Source of the DNA: Cytospora piceicola
Lineage: Eukaryota; Ascomycota; Sordariomycetes; Diaporthales; Cytosporaceae
Reading direction: 5' to 3'
Assembly (NCBI GenBank): GCA_023375675.1
Contig: JALQBC010000068.1
Span: 1 to 64,000 of the forward strand
Length of the DNA stretch: 64,000 nucleotides
The notes beneath the pieces are model-generated. The model had not been told where the DNA came from. It did not search any database and saw only the letters and a program-made list of their open reading frames with translations. Both the position numbers and the translations under genes were made by a program. Of this stretch, positions 49,799 to 61,395 are shown one piece after another. Each line of letters begins with the position of its first letter. The first letter of the stretch is position 1.

Positions 49799-50115
49799 TT
49801 AGCTGACTACCACCACCTGGCTGTGAGGCGTGTAAAGTCTTGAGCCCTACTTGCAGGGAATCACCTACGGTCGGTTACAGGGATGCTGTAGAGTTGAGCT
49901 CTAACCTCATATAACTCCACGGTCTTTTTGGGTTCGGACTCTGATCTGATAATGCCCGCTGTCCTGGACCCCGGATCGCCTGCGCTCCTCAATATCCCGG
50001 CTTCCTTAGTGGCCCGCGATGATAATGTTGGAGATTTTCTACGCCCTGTAGCCACGATTGATAAGGGCCTGGTGAATGATAGGTTCTACGAGCGGCTGGG
50101 CGGATATTGATATGA
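49799..50115 (+). repeat. Dispersed repeat, copy 3
   Basis: Shares CTACCACCACCTGGCT, AAGTCTTGAGCCCTACTTGC, AACCTCATATAACTCCACGG, GCTGTCCTGGACCCCGGATC, AAGGGCCTGG and GCTGGGCGGATATTG with copies 1 and 2. It carries a B-box-like GGGTTCGGACTC (~49,929) at the position matching GGATTCGAATCTCC of copy 2. Confidence 0.7.
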
Positions 50116-50258
50116 TGCTCTCCTCATCGGCAGTGATCGGCCGTGAAAAATATACATAACTGTGATAAGACCGACCAGACGACCTATCAAATAGGTCTCA
50201 GTAGCAGTATGTATCGCTAACGGGCTCTACTGACAGCATCAGGAATTAATCAAGAAAG

Positions 50259-50341
50259 AACACGGGGAAACATAGAAGTTCAGGCCCCAAGCCAACACGG
50301 GGAAACATAGAAGTTCAGGCCCCAAGCCAACACGGGGAAAC
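50259..50341. repeat. 35-bp tandem repeat, 2.4 copies
   Basis: Two identical 35-bp units (AACACGGGGAAACATAGAAG plus TTCAGGCCCCAAGCC) at 50,259-50,293 and 50,294-50,328, then a 13-bp partial unit. The exact identity suggests a recent duplication. Confidence 0.95.
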
Positions 50342-51380
50342 GGTATCAGCCACAGAAATACCGATCAACGGCTACCAGAGGAACAACTTACACAGAACCC
50401 ATAGAACTCGAGACGGCGTATCGAAACACAATGTTGAACGATCATGACTCAGATTGCTCAAAAACGGATTATTTCCATCGCTTCCGACAAGAGCTCTCAG
50501 ACAAGAGAATGACACAAGAGACCTTCAAGACGAAGAGGACAAAACATCAGACAACATAGAAGACGAACCAGCAGAAGAATCCGTTCAAGGAAACAAAAGA
50601 AGAACATCGAACGCTGAGAGCCAAAGCAACACACAGGTACAGTGGGAGAAGCTAACCTACACCCAGAACCTTATATTAACAGAGCCGTGTCGATTGCCTC
50701 TGACATGTAGATAGCACGAACCGCCATCGCAGGATACCATTGCTACGTTGACCGAGTCCAGGGACTATACGGACAATCAAGACCAAGAAGGCCCCTATAT
50801 GCAACACAACGCTCGGAATACGTACATAGCATACTTACGGCAACAATCAACGGACGACAATCCCGCGCAATTGGACAGTGACACACAAGGAAACTACGTC
50901 TCTCTAAGAACCAACAAAAGAGTCAGAGTACCATGGCATTAATGGAAACAAATCTAGAGACTCATTACAGTGTAAGGACAAGGAGTCGTTTATGGAAAAG
51001 ATGTAATATACATAGAGACTGATTATCTACCAGTCCTAATCTGAGGACGGACGACATTTGTTTCCTTTGACATCATAGATACAGAGAGCATTACGAAATG
51101 ATTTCCATAGCTATAAGCCGAAAGTCCCCCAGTTCAATTGGACTGCTGGCCAGATGTACTGAGACAACGCTGTAGGCCGGAAGAAGATTGTGTTCAGGAA
51201 GGCGGGAAAAGAGATCCAGTCACCGAGGACAGCCTGAGAAGACGGCGCTCAGACGGACTCAGTAGAATATCCAAGAGAGAAATAGACATGCCCTTTCAGA
51301 CAACGGAGAAGGATTTAGCTATACTCCGGACCTCAGACATAGGCGAGAGCAGATCAGAAGAGGAAAGCTAATAGACCGAA
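50342..51380 (+). other. A-rich, polar-residue stretch, possible retroelement gag relic
   Basis: The plus strand is strikingly A-rich and T-poor. It holds consecutive open frames encoding very polar, glutamine-, asparagine- and charge-rich peptides (DNIEDEPAEESVQGNKR at ~50,552; DNQDQEGPYMQHNARN at ~50,772; MDCWPDVLRQRCRPEEDC at 51,138). Strand-asymmetric A-richness and such peptides are typical of retrotransposon leader/gag regions. No zinc knuckle, protease or LTR is visible, so this stays a suggestion. Confidence 0.3.
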
Positions 51381-51519
51381 CATAAAGATAAGCTAATATA
51401 CTATAACAACGGACAAGGGTTTCTGCTATAAGTTTAGTGCCTTATAATTAGACTTCTCCTCTAGTAAGCTGCCCCTCTTATATACTATTCCTACTCTCTT
51501 TACCCTTTTTATTCTCTAT

Positions 51520-51664
51520 GAATTTATGTGCTCTACGAGTTTTCCGTTCTCCACGACTTTTTACTCTCCACGATTTTATATACTCCACGATTTTTCTGTT
51601 CTCCACGACTTTTTGTTTCCCACGACTTTCTGTTCTCCACGACTTTCTGTTCTCCACGACTTTC
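51520..51664. repeat. Minisatellite, unit CACGACTTTYTGTTCTC
   Basis: About seven units of 17-25 bp: CTCCACGACTTTTTACT, CTCCACGATTTTATATA, CTCCACGACTTTCTGTT and others. The core CACGRCTTTYTG is shared with the arrays at 39.2 and 61.4 kb. Confidence 0.8.
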
Positions 51665-54163
51665 ATAGACTTCTCTGTTCAGCGTTAACAACATCGTCAC
51701 CTACGAGCTCCACCTCTATCCCCAGCTTCCCTTCTGTAGATCGGCCTCGCGCAAATAGCTCTCGAGCTAAAAACACCTACTACAGCTATATAAGAAGAAG
51801 ACTCAGCCGTGACCCATGTCTGCTTTATGTTTGTATCTGTCTCTCACCCCTCCCCCCTCATTATTCCTCGTTACTACTACTCAAAGAAGCAACATGCCTA
51901 TTAATCACCGCCTTGGACAGTCCTGAGCATCGTGGATCTTTTGCCTACGTAGTAACATCAGGGATGCTCGCCGGTCGCCTTCGCCTACGCCTGTATCACC
52001 ACCGAAGCTGCTACTCCAAGAAGTCTATACCGACCTCTTCTTCGACGATCGCCTTCTTTATTCTACACTTCCTTCTTCGACAATTGACCAGCCAGCACGA
52101 TAACTAGGCTCGTAGCATCGCCTCTCTGTATCCAGCTATCTACTAACCATGACCAGGAGCTTCGCAGCGAGGCAGTAGACGATATAGAGTTGGCTGCGCG
52201 GAGGATGGTAGCAGAGTCAGACGTAAGGATTTTTTTCCAGAGATCGTGCCTTTACTAGATTGCACCTAAGGTAGCTAGCTAATACAATCCGCTGTCTTTC
52301 GTGTCGAGCAGGAAACAAGGGTGAGGGGTTGTGTTACATTGCAGAGCAGGAGCTTCTGAGAAACTAGATGACAGGGACAGCGCTATTTATAAATAATGCG
52401 ATATGATATCCCATGGGATATGCCGGTGCAGGTTACCTAACCCATAATTATGTCGTAACTTCGATACTTCGACCTTCGGCCTCTAGCACGGCGGTTAGTC
52501 CGCCGTGTGCAAGCATTCCGTGCGGTATATGGATGGAATATGTATGACACTACTTGCTCAAATTTGCTGGACGTTGACCGCGATATTGTAACAGTAAGAC
52601 CGCCGTGAAACCTATTCACTATATTCCATTTCTTCAGTAGCTGTTCTCTAGTGGACTTCATACTTCACCCAGAGCCCTGGACCGTATGCCAGTGCCGACT
52701 CCGGCAACTGGCTTCACAAACAATATATGAGAGGAGTGTGGCGCAACTACGTCGTTAGACTTGGACGACGTGGATGATGAGGCCATGTAGACGTTTGGCC
52801 TGAGGTTAAAACCGTCCGTCAGGTCACGGATCGGTGCTTGAGCGGCTTATCGATGTTATCCTTCTCTTTAAGCCGCGCTAAAGTGGAAGTTCAGATGTGC
52901 GCCGGGCAGCGTGAGGGAGAGAGAGATATATAGAAGGACCAGCAATGACAGGGAGACGGTGGTGAGGTTCAGGCCGGCTTGTTTGACAGTCACGAGCGAA
53001 GAACAGACACGAGGAACAGACACGAGGGGCATAACATCACATATCACAGGAGACACGTTGAGAATCATACTTTCAATACTTGATGATTGATAATGATCAA
53101 GACAACCAGCTACACTAGAAGCCCACACACACACACACTCACACGTCTCTGCACTAGCTGATCGACCACCCAAATGGGGTCCCCCATGTATGAGTGGAAT
53201 TTCCACAGGCTGCACCACGAGGAGTTTGCAGAGTCCTGATTTCGCAACCCGCCCCGATGCGACTTGATCTAGCCATTGTTCTTTGCGAGAAGTACCAGAG
53301 AATCAGGACCCGACCTGTCGAAACTCGCTTGCGCCACGAACTCCCGGGGTCTCCCGCTCATGCATGGTACATCCAGCAGCAGAGAGAGTTCGGCCGTCCG
53401 GCCTGGGTCAGAAGGGTTCACCCGGGAGCCTTTCGCCAGAGATCAGCAACAAGGCGGACTACTACCTCTGTATACCTTCTGCCATGTGGCTTGGGAACAG
53501 TTGGCAGGCCGCGGCGCTGTGCCTTATCGAAAAGGCTTGGACGCCGAAGCATCGGCCCCATCACTGACAACAACAACAACAACAATCGTATAATCATCAG
53601 CAGAAGGACCAGCATCATCACAGCAGAGGATCAAACAAACACAGAAAAAAAATATGTTACTGAGTGCAAATCGGCATGGTCTCCCCGATGGAGAGAATCG
53701 TTCGGTCGGCCGTTCGTCGTTTGTCGTTCGTCGTCGTCGGGATTTGTAGTCCTGACTTCGTTCGAGAGCTTTCGAACTAAACTTGGATGTGAAGTCAAGC
53801 CAAGTCAAGTCAGGTCAGTATGAACCACGTGTTGAACATGACCACTGGCCATGACACCTTTGCAGCACTGCCTTGAAAAAAGAAAGCAAAAGACACACAT
53901 ACACACACATACACACAAGAACACACACCCAGAAAGAGAAAACAACGCGGAATATCGCAGAAATATTGCAGAACAGAAGGGGGATAAAATCACCACCGCC
54001 ACAGAAACTGGCAAAACAACACTGCAGATGGCGGTATAGTCGTGGGCTCCAGCTGCACTATAGCCGACGTCGTCACGTCGTAATGGAGTTGAGGGATGGT
54101 TGCGTGCGTGGTGCGTGGAAGGAGAAAGACTGGTAGACACCAACGGTGACCGTTGCTCTCGCT
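51665..54163. other. No confident gene; several simple repeats
   Basis: A protein-like scrap DQELRSEAVDDIELAARRM is followed by a GTAAGG donor-like site (~52,155-52,225). Simple repeats: CACA at 53,124-53,143, (CAA)n at 53,566-53,587 and ACACACAT runs at 53,890-53,930. Open frames around 53,190-53,820 conflict with one another and show no known motif. Confidence 0.35.
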
Positions 54164-54200
54164 GTCACCGTCACCGTCACCGTCACCGTCACCGTCACCG
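54164..54200. repeat. (GTCACC)n hexamer microsatellite
   Basis: Six uninterrupted GTCACC units, ending in GTGATA. Confidence 0.95.
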
Positions 54201-54880
54201 TGATATGGTGAGCAGTAACATGGACGGTAAGATATAACCTAGGTACTTGGCTGTCCTTCTCTGCTTGGGGGCCACCTGAGCAGTCTTTTTAGGATCGAGG
54301 CGACTATCCGTTTGTTCGTTTCCCAGTAAGTCTGTGACTGCCGCCATTCCAAGGTCCTTCTGAGCTCTCGGTGCCCGTATGTGGCGGTCACTGTGCAAGC
54401 CGCCAGTCTCTCTGCTTGTCCGTCTTCCTTGTGTGATATGGTGATGTTGAAGTACACACAATAAAGTGAAGTACACGTGACAGTGGTTGGTGGAGGGAAT
54501 CTGGACCATGTACTGTAAGTACAATACATACGTAGGCACTTAGGTGCTCACTCATAGGGGGTTCTAATTATTCCTTGGGGGTTAGCGGCCCTGGTTTCCC
54601 TGGTTTCCAGGGCTCAAAGCCCCTAGATCGACGCTGATTCAGGGCCTAAACCCACTAACAACCTTGGAAGGGGGCTACTTGCCCCAGCCAGCGCACGGAC
54701 CACATGTTGCCTTTGCCTGTTTCAAGTTCTCGTTTTGTTGGTTCAGTCGTTTGTCCGTTTTGTTCGAGGAGACAGACAACACAGAGATGCACAAGCCGAA
54801 CATTGAGAATGGTGGGGTGTGATCTACTACCATTCCCCTGACCTGCAATATCATCAAACAGAGTCACGACGAGACTCGAT

Positions 54881-55618
54881 ATGCCCGCATCAAACAAGGA
54901 GGCGACGCCGGCCGAAGCCACCGCCGTCCAGGCAAACAAGCGCGAGGGCGACAACGGTGGAGCGGACAGCGCAGGTGGACATGGTATGTGTTATATTTTT
55001 CCCCTTGACTGGCTTTTTCGTCCTTGCGTTTCCTCCTTACACATACTCCTTATACATACACACGACCATCAGCTAACCACCGGGGCCACAGACGCAGACG
55101 CGGTAGCCACTATCGAAGGCACTTCTCACTCGAACTCGGCCAGACCCAAGCGCGCAGCTGCTGGCTTGGGCAACACAGCTCCCCCAGATATGGTCGACAT
55201 GGAACACAGCGGTGACATGCAACACAACGCCGACGTGGGGAGGAACCGCCTCGCTGAGGGAGAGAACGCTTCGGACGAGAGCAACGCTGTCGGCGACAAG
55301 GGCAACGAACCGCACGGAAGAAAGCAGCACAAGTCCGTGAGCAAGAGGCGTGTCTACACTATCGAGTCTCTCCGGGCTGTCCGTCGCGCCAACGACTGGA
55401 CACACGATGCCGAGTCTTACCAGGTCGCAGTGAAGTGGCGCGGATACCCAGACCCTACCTGGGAGCGTCTCGAGACCCTCAGCAACGACAGGTTCATTTT
55501 GCACACGATTCTGAAGCACATCACGGCGCCCGAGGGTGCGACCGAAGGGGCACTCATCACGTGTGATGCACAGCCTGCTGACGAGGCGGAGGGCACGGTT
55601 GCGCGTCTTGATTTCTGA
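54881..55618 (+). CDS. Small chromodomain protein, one intron
   Basis: ATG at 54,881, TGA at 55,616-55,618. A 108-bp intron at 54,984-55,091 has a GTATGT donor, a CTAAC branch site and a CACAG acceptor. It is a multiple of three and stop-free, so retention would also stay open (245 residues); the spliced product is 209 residues. The C-terminal half is a chromodomain: RRVYTIESLRAVRR, then YQVAVKWRGYPDPTWERLET and a C-terminal helix (RFILHTILKHI). The W and Y/V residues would form the methyl-lysine cage. The N-terminal half is acidic, Ala/Asn-rich and probably disordered. Chromodomains read methylated histone H3 or occur in retrotransposon integrases; no integrase is present here. GC-rich, free of RIP and uninterrupted, this is the best candidate for a live gene in the window. 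Confidence 0.85.
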   Translation: MPASNKEATPAEATAVQANKREGDNGGADSAGGHGMCYIFPLDWLFRPCVSSLHILLIHTHDHQLTTGATDADAVATIEGTSHSNSARPKRAAAGLGNTAPPDMVDMEHSGDMQHNADVGRNRLAEGENASDESNAVGDKGNEPHGRKQHKSVSKRRVYTIESLRAVRRANDWTHDAESYQVAVKWRGYPDPTWERLETLSNDRFILHTILKHITAPEGATEGALITCDAQPADEAEGTVARLDF

Positions 55619-56280
55619 TCTCCTTGCATGTCTTCTGGCAGTGTGTTGAAAAGCTGCCTGTCGTTGCTGTTTACCACAGTGAACAGGAAATGGAATGAGG
55701 TGTTCCGATAACAAGCAATTCGGACAATTCCTACAGGTATGAAAACAACGTTGAACAACTGGTCTGGGTCATGCTTCTGTAAATCAATATTTGCAGGAAA
55801 ATAACCATCATACCTATCGATTTGAGAGGATCGGGCTCCAAAGAGCCCCAGACAGTCCTGACTTGCTCCCGTCAAGGGGAAGGAGAATATGCCCACCTGC
55901 TGAACGCTCCAGACAACATCCCCATCCCCACAATCCAAGTGTCGGCGACATCTACTCGTCGAGTCTAAGTAGACATCATGTACCGCTTGTCAACTGCAAG
56001 CCCCCAGTGGAAGTACCATTGTCTCTGCTCTGGTCACCGTCCCTCTTTTCTGACATGCCACCATTTCACGGGATTGCTCCACCACTCGTCCCTAGTTATT
56101 CACTCACTTGAACCCGGGCGCTGGAGAAACCCACTCCGTACGGAAGGCTGAAACTCCTGATGCACGCCCATACCCGTCCAGACGAATCACTCGCACTGTT
56201 CCATAGATCTAGTCAGCACTTTCCATGCTGGGGCTCGAACCACGCGACGCCCATGATTTTCCCCATTCTCGCGGACACAA
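55619..56280. other. 3' region of the chromodomain gene; no further gene
   Basis: It presumably includes the 3' untranslated region. No other coding signal is convincing. A GGGCTCGAACCACG element near 56,230 resembles a tRNA T-arm complement but has no tRNA fold. Confidence 0.4.
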
Positions 56281-57375
56281 ATGAAGCCAGCAGAAAGCCA
56301 CATTTTGACCGGCTCCTATAACAACGACGAAGATATATGCACGAGCACAGTTCCCTCACGCACGTCGACAACTACGTCTCTCCTGCACCGACCGACATCT
56401 CTTCGATCACCGGGAGACGGCAAGCTGACCTGTCAGTCAAATGTCCTCAAGGATGGCCCTCCGCGAGACCCGGTACCCGGAGGAGGAGCCCTAGCTACCT
56501 CGCCACCTTTCCCTGGCGACGCTTCTTGGCGGATGCATGATAGACAAGGTAATGCCGTAGAGTACCACGGACGCTTCAAGCACGACAAGCAATCTTGGCG
56601 AGGCCTGCCGGTGTGGACAACCCAAGATGGCAGGGGGATATTTCGTCCACTGCCGCCTGCTATGGCACGACACAATACATCCCCATCCCCTGCCTAGGTG
56701 AAGCCCGGAAGGCTTCCATCTGCCTTCCTCGCAGGGAAAGAAGGATGGCTTGCACTTCAGCAACCTGATCTCCACACACAACAACGCACGCGTCATTCAT
56801 GTAACCAGCCCGGTGCCCCCGAGAACGTCGCCGGCGTGCAGGTGAGAACGGACGGCATCACAGGAGACACCACCGGGCAGCTCCCGCCGACGGATGCGTG
56901 GCAGACTTGCCAGAGTGTGTGGCCTCATACGAGGGAACGCCACTCCGCCGACATATCTCTCATTCACATCAAGCGTGAGCCCATCCAAATGACGCCTCGG
57001 GTCTTTCAGCAACGACGGCACCGACATCGGGGCATTTATCGTCGTCTGTTAGGTTGCCTGTCGCTTTTGGCGCCTTCATCTTCGCCCTCCCTCCCTGGGC
57101 CTATCCTATCAGCTGCAACATCACCACTCGCTCCTCGTCGTCGTCCTCCTCGGACATGTTGCCTCAATCCTTGCTCTGTGCTTTTCCCTTTCCCCTCCTT
57201 TTTCTTCTCCCCCTTTCATCTCGTCTTCTCCCGCCTTCAAGACGTCTGCATCCCCCTTCTACCTATGCATGTCCGTGGCTTTCGAGACCTTGGACCACTA
57301 GTCGAACGTCGCGCTACTCATAGCCTCGACCTTTTCGTGGAAGTCTCCCATGACAAGGACCCTCATGGTTCGTGA
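56281..57375 (+). other. Long plus-strand frame with one internal TAG
   Basis: From the ATG at 56,281 one frame runs about 1,095 nt with a single stop, TAG at 56,695-56,697. The first 138 codons are Pro/Gly/Ser-rich (DPVPGGGALATSPPFPGDAS; HGRFKHDKQSWRGLPVW). The second part continues to 57,375 and becomes low-complexity (PFPSFFFSPFHLVF). No domain is recognised. It might be a gene with one nonsense mutation or a GC-rich transcript leader; the minus strand (MRVLVMGDFHEKV at ~57,360) is an equally weak alternative. Confidence 0.25.
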
Positions 57376-60300
57376 GGCGGGGCGGGGAAGCATTCGCCTC
57401 AGCTGCTGCAGATTGATGTTGACTTCTCCTTCTCCTCTCTCTTCCACCAGATCGGGCATCATAGCCGTGACCGTGACCTGGGTTATCATCATCATTACCA
57501 TCACAGTTTCACCAGCCTCCTCCACCTCTGCCCTCCGCCACAAGGTTGTCTAGCCCTCTAGCCAGATCCTTCCACATCCCGTTTACATGTAGCACGCCGT
57601 CCAACACCTTGATCACGACTTCATCCTGCCCTTTGAGGCCTGTCGGCTGGAGCTCTGATAGGTTGGTGGTCAAGGTCAATGGGCTCGCCAGTATCCTCGA
57701 CCCTTCGCTATCCTCTTCTGTCTTCTAATGTTGTTTCTGTTTTTGTTGTTTTTGTTTCGTCCTTGTGACCGCGATGTTTTGCGTAGCTGTAATCCGCCCA
57801 GGTCGGGTCGTTCTTTTCTTGATTATCCGCGTCCTCCTCTTTCTCCTTAGGAGGCACCTCTTGTCTTCTGCTGCTGCTTTGCTGCTGCTTTGCTGCTGCT
57901 CCTCCTAAGTACATGGCCCCCTCTCGATAGCTTCGTAGAGCCTTCCTGCCCCTATAACCTAGGTTATCGAAATCCTTATTATAGTATCGAGAACTAAGGT
58001 ACCCTCATTGGTACCACTAATATCAAAACCACTTTCACACCCGACCGCGGCACGACTTCGCGAGGGATTATCGTTTTACTTTCGACTGAAGCCAATGGCC
58101 TTTTCCTCGTCAAAAGACTATACTCTCGACCCTACAGCTTGATCATAAGTCTGTCCCTCACGCGGAGCCTGCCACTGATACATTTTCCCTTGCGATGGTG
58201 ATGGTGATGGTGATGGGAAGAGACGGCGGCTGAATCCCGATATAGCTGGCCGAGCTGCCTAACACCCAAATTTGTATGGGAGGTAGCTTGGCCTTTTGTG
58301 CAGCTATATGAGCGGGTTGCCGGCGCACGGCTATCTGGGGGCGACTTTTAGATTTGACGGGCTGTATGTGGCCCGTGAGAAAATATTACCGAAATGGTGC
58401 CCCGCTGCTATGATCAATTCCATTTCACACGTATATAGATTTAATGATTGTAGATACATGTATTTGATCGTATCCGTAATGCCCTCACCCCTACTCAAGT
58501 GCTGGCTAGCAACTGGAGGTGGGGAAGGCGGGAGGATGCTTGGTAGACACGCACAGCGCCTGCTGCTCGATCCGTTCTCGTCCTAATTTTCCTCTCTCTC
58601 CCCACATGCAGTTGTCTCGTACGTAGTATGATAGATGCAGCACCAGGCTTGCTATCCATCTACATAATTATACCCCTGGTTCCAGATCAGACCCGGCAGG
58701 ACACCCGAATCGCTTCCTTCGTCTTCCTCTTGATCCTCTTGTTAATTTTGCACTTCTTGTTCTGCTCCTCGTACTAAACAACTCTCGTGTGTTTTGTATA
58801 TGTTTCGTGTCCGGGGTCCTCTGAGCCTGCCCGACCCCAGACGCAGTCGTCAAATATGATGAGAATCTCTCTGTCTCTTTCTCCCTCTGCTTTCAACAGA
58901 CTGCCAAGGCCAGAACAGCAGAGCAAATCATAGCATAAGATCCTGAAAACGAAACTTTCCATATATGAGGAGGAAGCTCTCTAAATGGAGGCGTCTGCGA
59001 CAACTCCAGATCACAAACAGCGGGAGACAGAAGGCATAAGACGAGCAAAGGGGGAGAGGGAGTGGCTTGGTCTCCAGCCTCCTCCCCCCTCCAGCTTGTG
59101 GAATCTCCTCCTGTGACTTAGCTGGAAGGCCAGGAGTTCGTGAGCCCCTAATAGAAACCCTTCATTCACTCATGTTAATGATATTTTCTGGTGATGTTTG
59201 TCATAGTGTGACCCTCTCCGTGCGACTTCAGTGGTGCTGTGCTGTGCTCTCTCTGGCAAACTTATTTGGATACATCCGTGTCCGTGTGTGTGTGTGTGCG
59301 CGCCTATCCCCTTGTGCGTCGTCGTTTCTGAATATGGGGAGCATGTTCATAACCGGTTACGCGCTCGCAGAGTCTAAAGACGCAAATAAGGATGTTTAGG
59401 CCTGTAAAATATCAACGAGTAGCAGTAAAAGCATTTCTCTTATCTTCTCTCTCTCCTCCACTTGCCCTCCCCCTCTGCGCCTGGCTTTTCCATCCTCTCA
59501 ACCAGTGTGGTCTCAAGGTGCGAGTGACGATACTGATGAATGGTGCTGGTGGCAACATAAAAATGTGTTGCTTTCCGTTCGAAAAGCCATCGAGTGGCTG
59601 GTTGTAATTCTCAAGGTGCCAAGAAAGGGCTTTGGGTGTAGCGGCTGCGGATTTGGGACTCGGTGGGATTGGTGGACTTGTGGCGACACTTTACTGTGCA
59701 CTACTTCCAAGCGAGAGTCATCTTGGGGCCAAGTTTTTTTTCCATGGCTTCCTAATGCTGTCCTCTTACGAGGTGGGTCGGGAGGTATGCTCGTACCGCC
59801 TTCACTTCAATTATCGTTACTAAGATGATCGGGAGCAGCAGCAGTAGCAGCAATAGCAGAGTGAGCTTGATGATGTTGATGATGTCGATGATGCGAGAAT
59901 TCTGCACATCAGCAATCTGAAGGGTCGATTATTTTTACTATTTCTCAAGCCCTTGGTCATCAGTATCCCAAAGATGGCTGCCGGGGAGATGATAAGAGTT
60001 GTATATTTCCTCAAGGGTTACTAGCTTTGGAACTTCAAAGATAGGTTCATGGCCAAGTGATCGTTGCACTAAAGTAAGAGGAAGAAAAATGGAATCTGGT
60101 CATTACCCTCTCTCGCTCTCTCTCCGCAAATACCTATAATATTGCCATGCTGGTTTTGGTTCCCTGAAAGCCTGAGAGACTAATTTTGAGTGATCAAATT
60201 AGAGGCAGGTTCCGGCTAGAGGAAGAGCTTATATCTATATCGCCTCGTTGCTGAGAAGCACAAGATATGATTCTCTTGTCTCGAAAAGCTATCGAGACTT

Positions 60301-61395
60301 TGCTTTTTCTTGGGCTTTGGAAGCAGCAGAGACAGCAGCGAAATTGCACAACTCGTCGAGATGCATCTTCAAAAAGCTGCTAGAGTGCTCCGAGGGTGAG
60401 AGCACTTGAATGTGTCTGTAATGATGATGCCCCATCACCACCACTATCATCATGTGACGACTTATCAACCAATTGAAAAATATACAAGAGACTTTCCAGC
60501 ACAGCCTGAGACCGAAAAGGCGCAGCGCCAACGAAGAGGCGGAGCAGGGTATCACTTGCGGGAGTGGCCGTCGATATAGCTATGCGGCATCTCCTTATCG
60601 TGGGCCTGGGCTGAAGGTGAAGGTGAAGGTGAAGGTGAATGTGGATTGGAACACAAATGTGATCGTGAAGATGGAGGTGAAGGAGGTAATGGCAAGTAAT
60701 CTTAGAGGCGGTATATGTTACATAATCTGGGTTTCTTTGGATTCCTCGCCAGATTCAACTACAAAGGCCCAATTGAGTGTCTGTTATAGACGGTGGATTG
60801 ATCTGACGGCGCTGTCTCGCTCGGCACACGGAGCTTGGAACGCAACGGAGCTCAGCCGTGTGGATTGTCTAGTACTAAGAGTGGACGCCAATCTAACTCC
60901 TCGTACGGCTCTTGGCATGTGTACAAGAAAGGGTGTGCAAACGCAGCCGGTCCTGGCACTTGACAACCGGTCGTCTATTTTGGCCTAGCAAAGCTCTTAT
61001 GGCTAAAGTGGAAACCTTCTTATATACTTAGTTATTGGCGTCGGGATGTGATGCTTTCCGACAGATGGATAGAATAATAATACTATTGTGTACACCCTGT
61101 CGTGTCTCCCAGGTCTCAAATATGTGGCATAGTTGCAGCTGTTGCGTTAAAGTGTCTGTTGTCAATTGAATAATGCTTGTGTCCGCCTTCGAGCAGCAGA
61201 TTTAAGTGTCAAAAGAATACACATGACATAACTTAAGGACGACATTTAAGCCCCGACAAGACCATTCAATTAGGCTAAAACTATGATTGTAAGTTGAGCT
61301 AGTTAGTCTATAATATTAATTGGTTTAGAATTTCATTTGCAGTCCTGTAACCTAAACATTACTTTCCTTATATTAGACCGGCAGAACAGATTAAA
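57376..61395. other. No gene recognised; simple repeats
   Basis: Microsatellites: CTGCTG(CTTTG) at 57,868-57,902, (GATGGT)n at 58,193-58,217, GTGTGTGT at 59,287-59,299, GATGTTGATGATG at 59,860-59,895 and (GGTGAA)n at 60,612-60,640. A plus-strand frame at 60,473-60,988 spans the last repeat but has no recognisable domain. Pyrimidine-rich tracts are frequent. Confidence 0.4.

Noticed and set aside
56205..56275. tRNA-like T-arm (GGTTCGAGCCCC on the minus strand)
   Set aside because: The T stem does not pair over five bases and no D arm, anticodon arm or acceptor stem can be folded around it.
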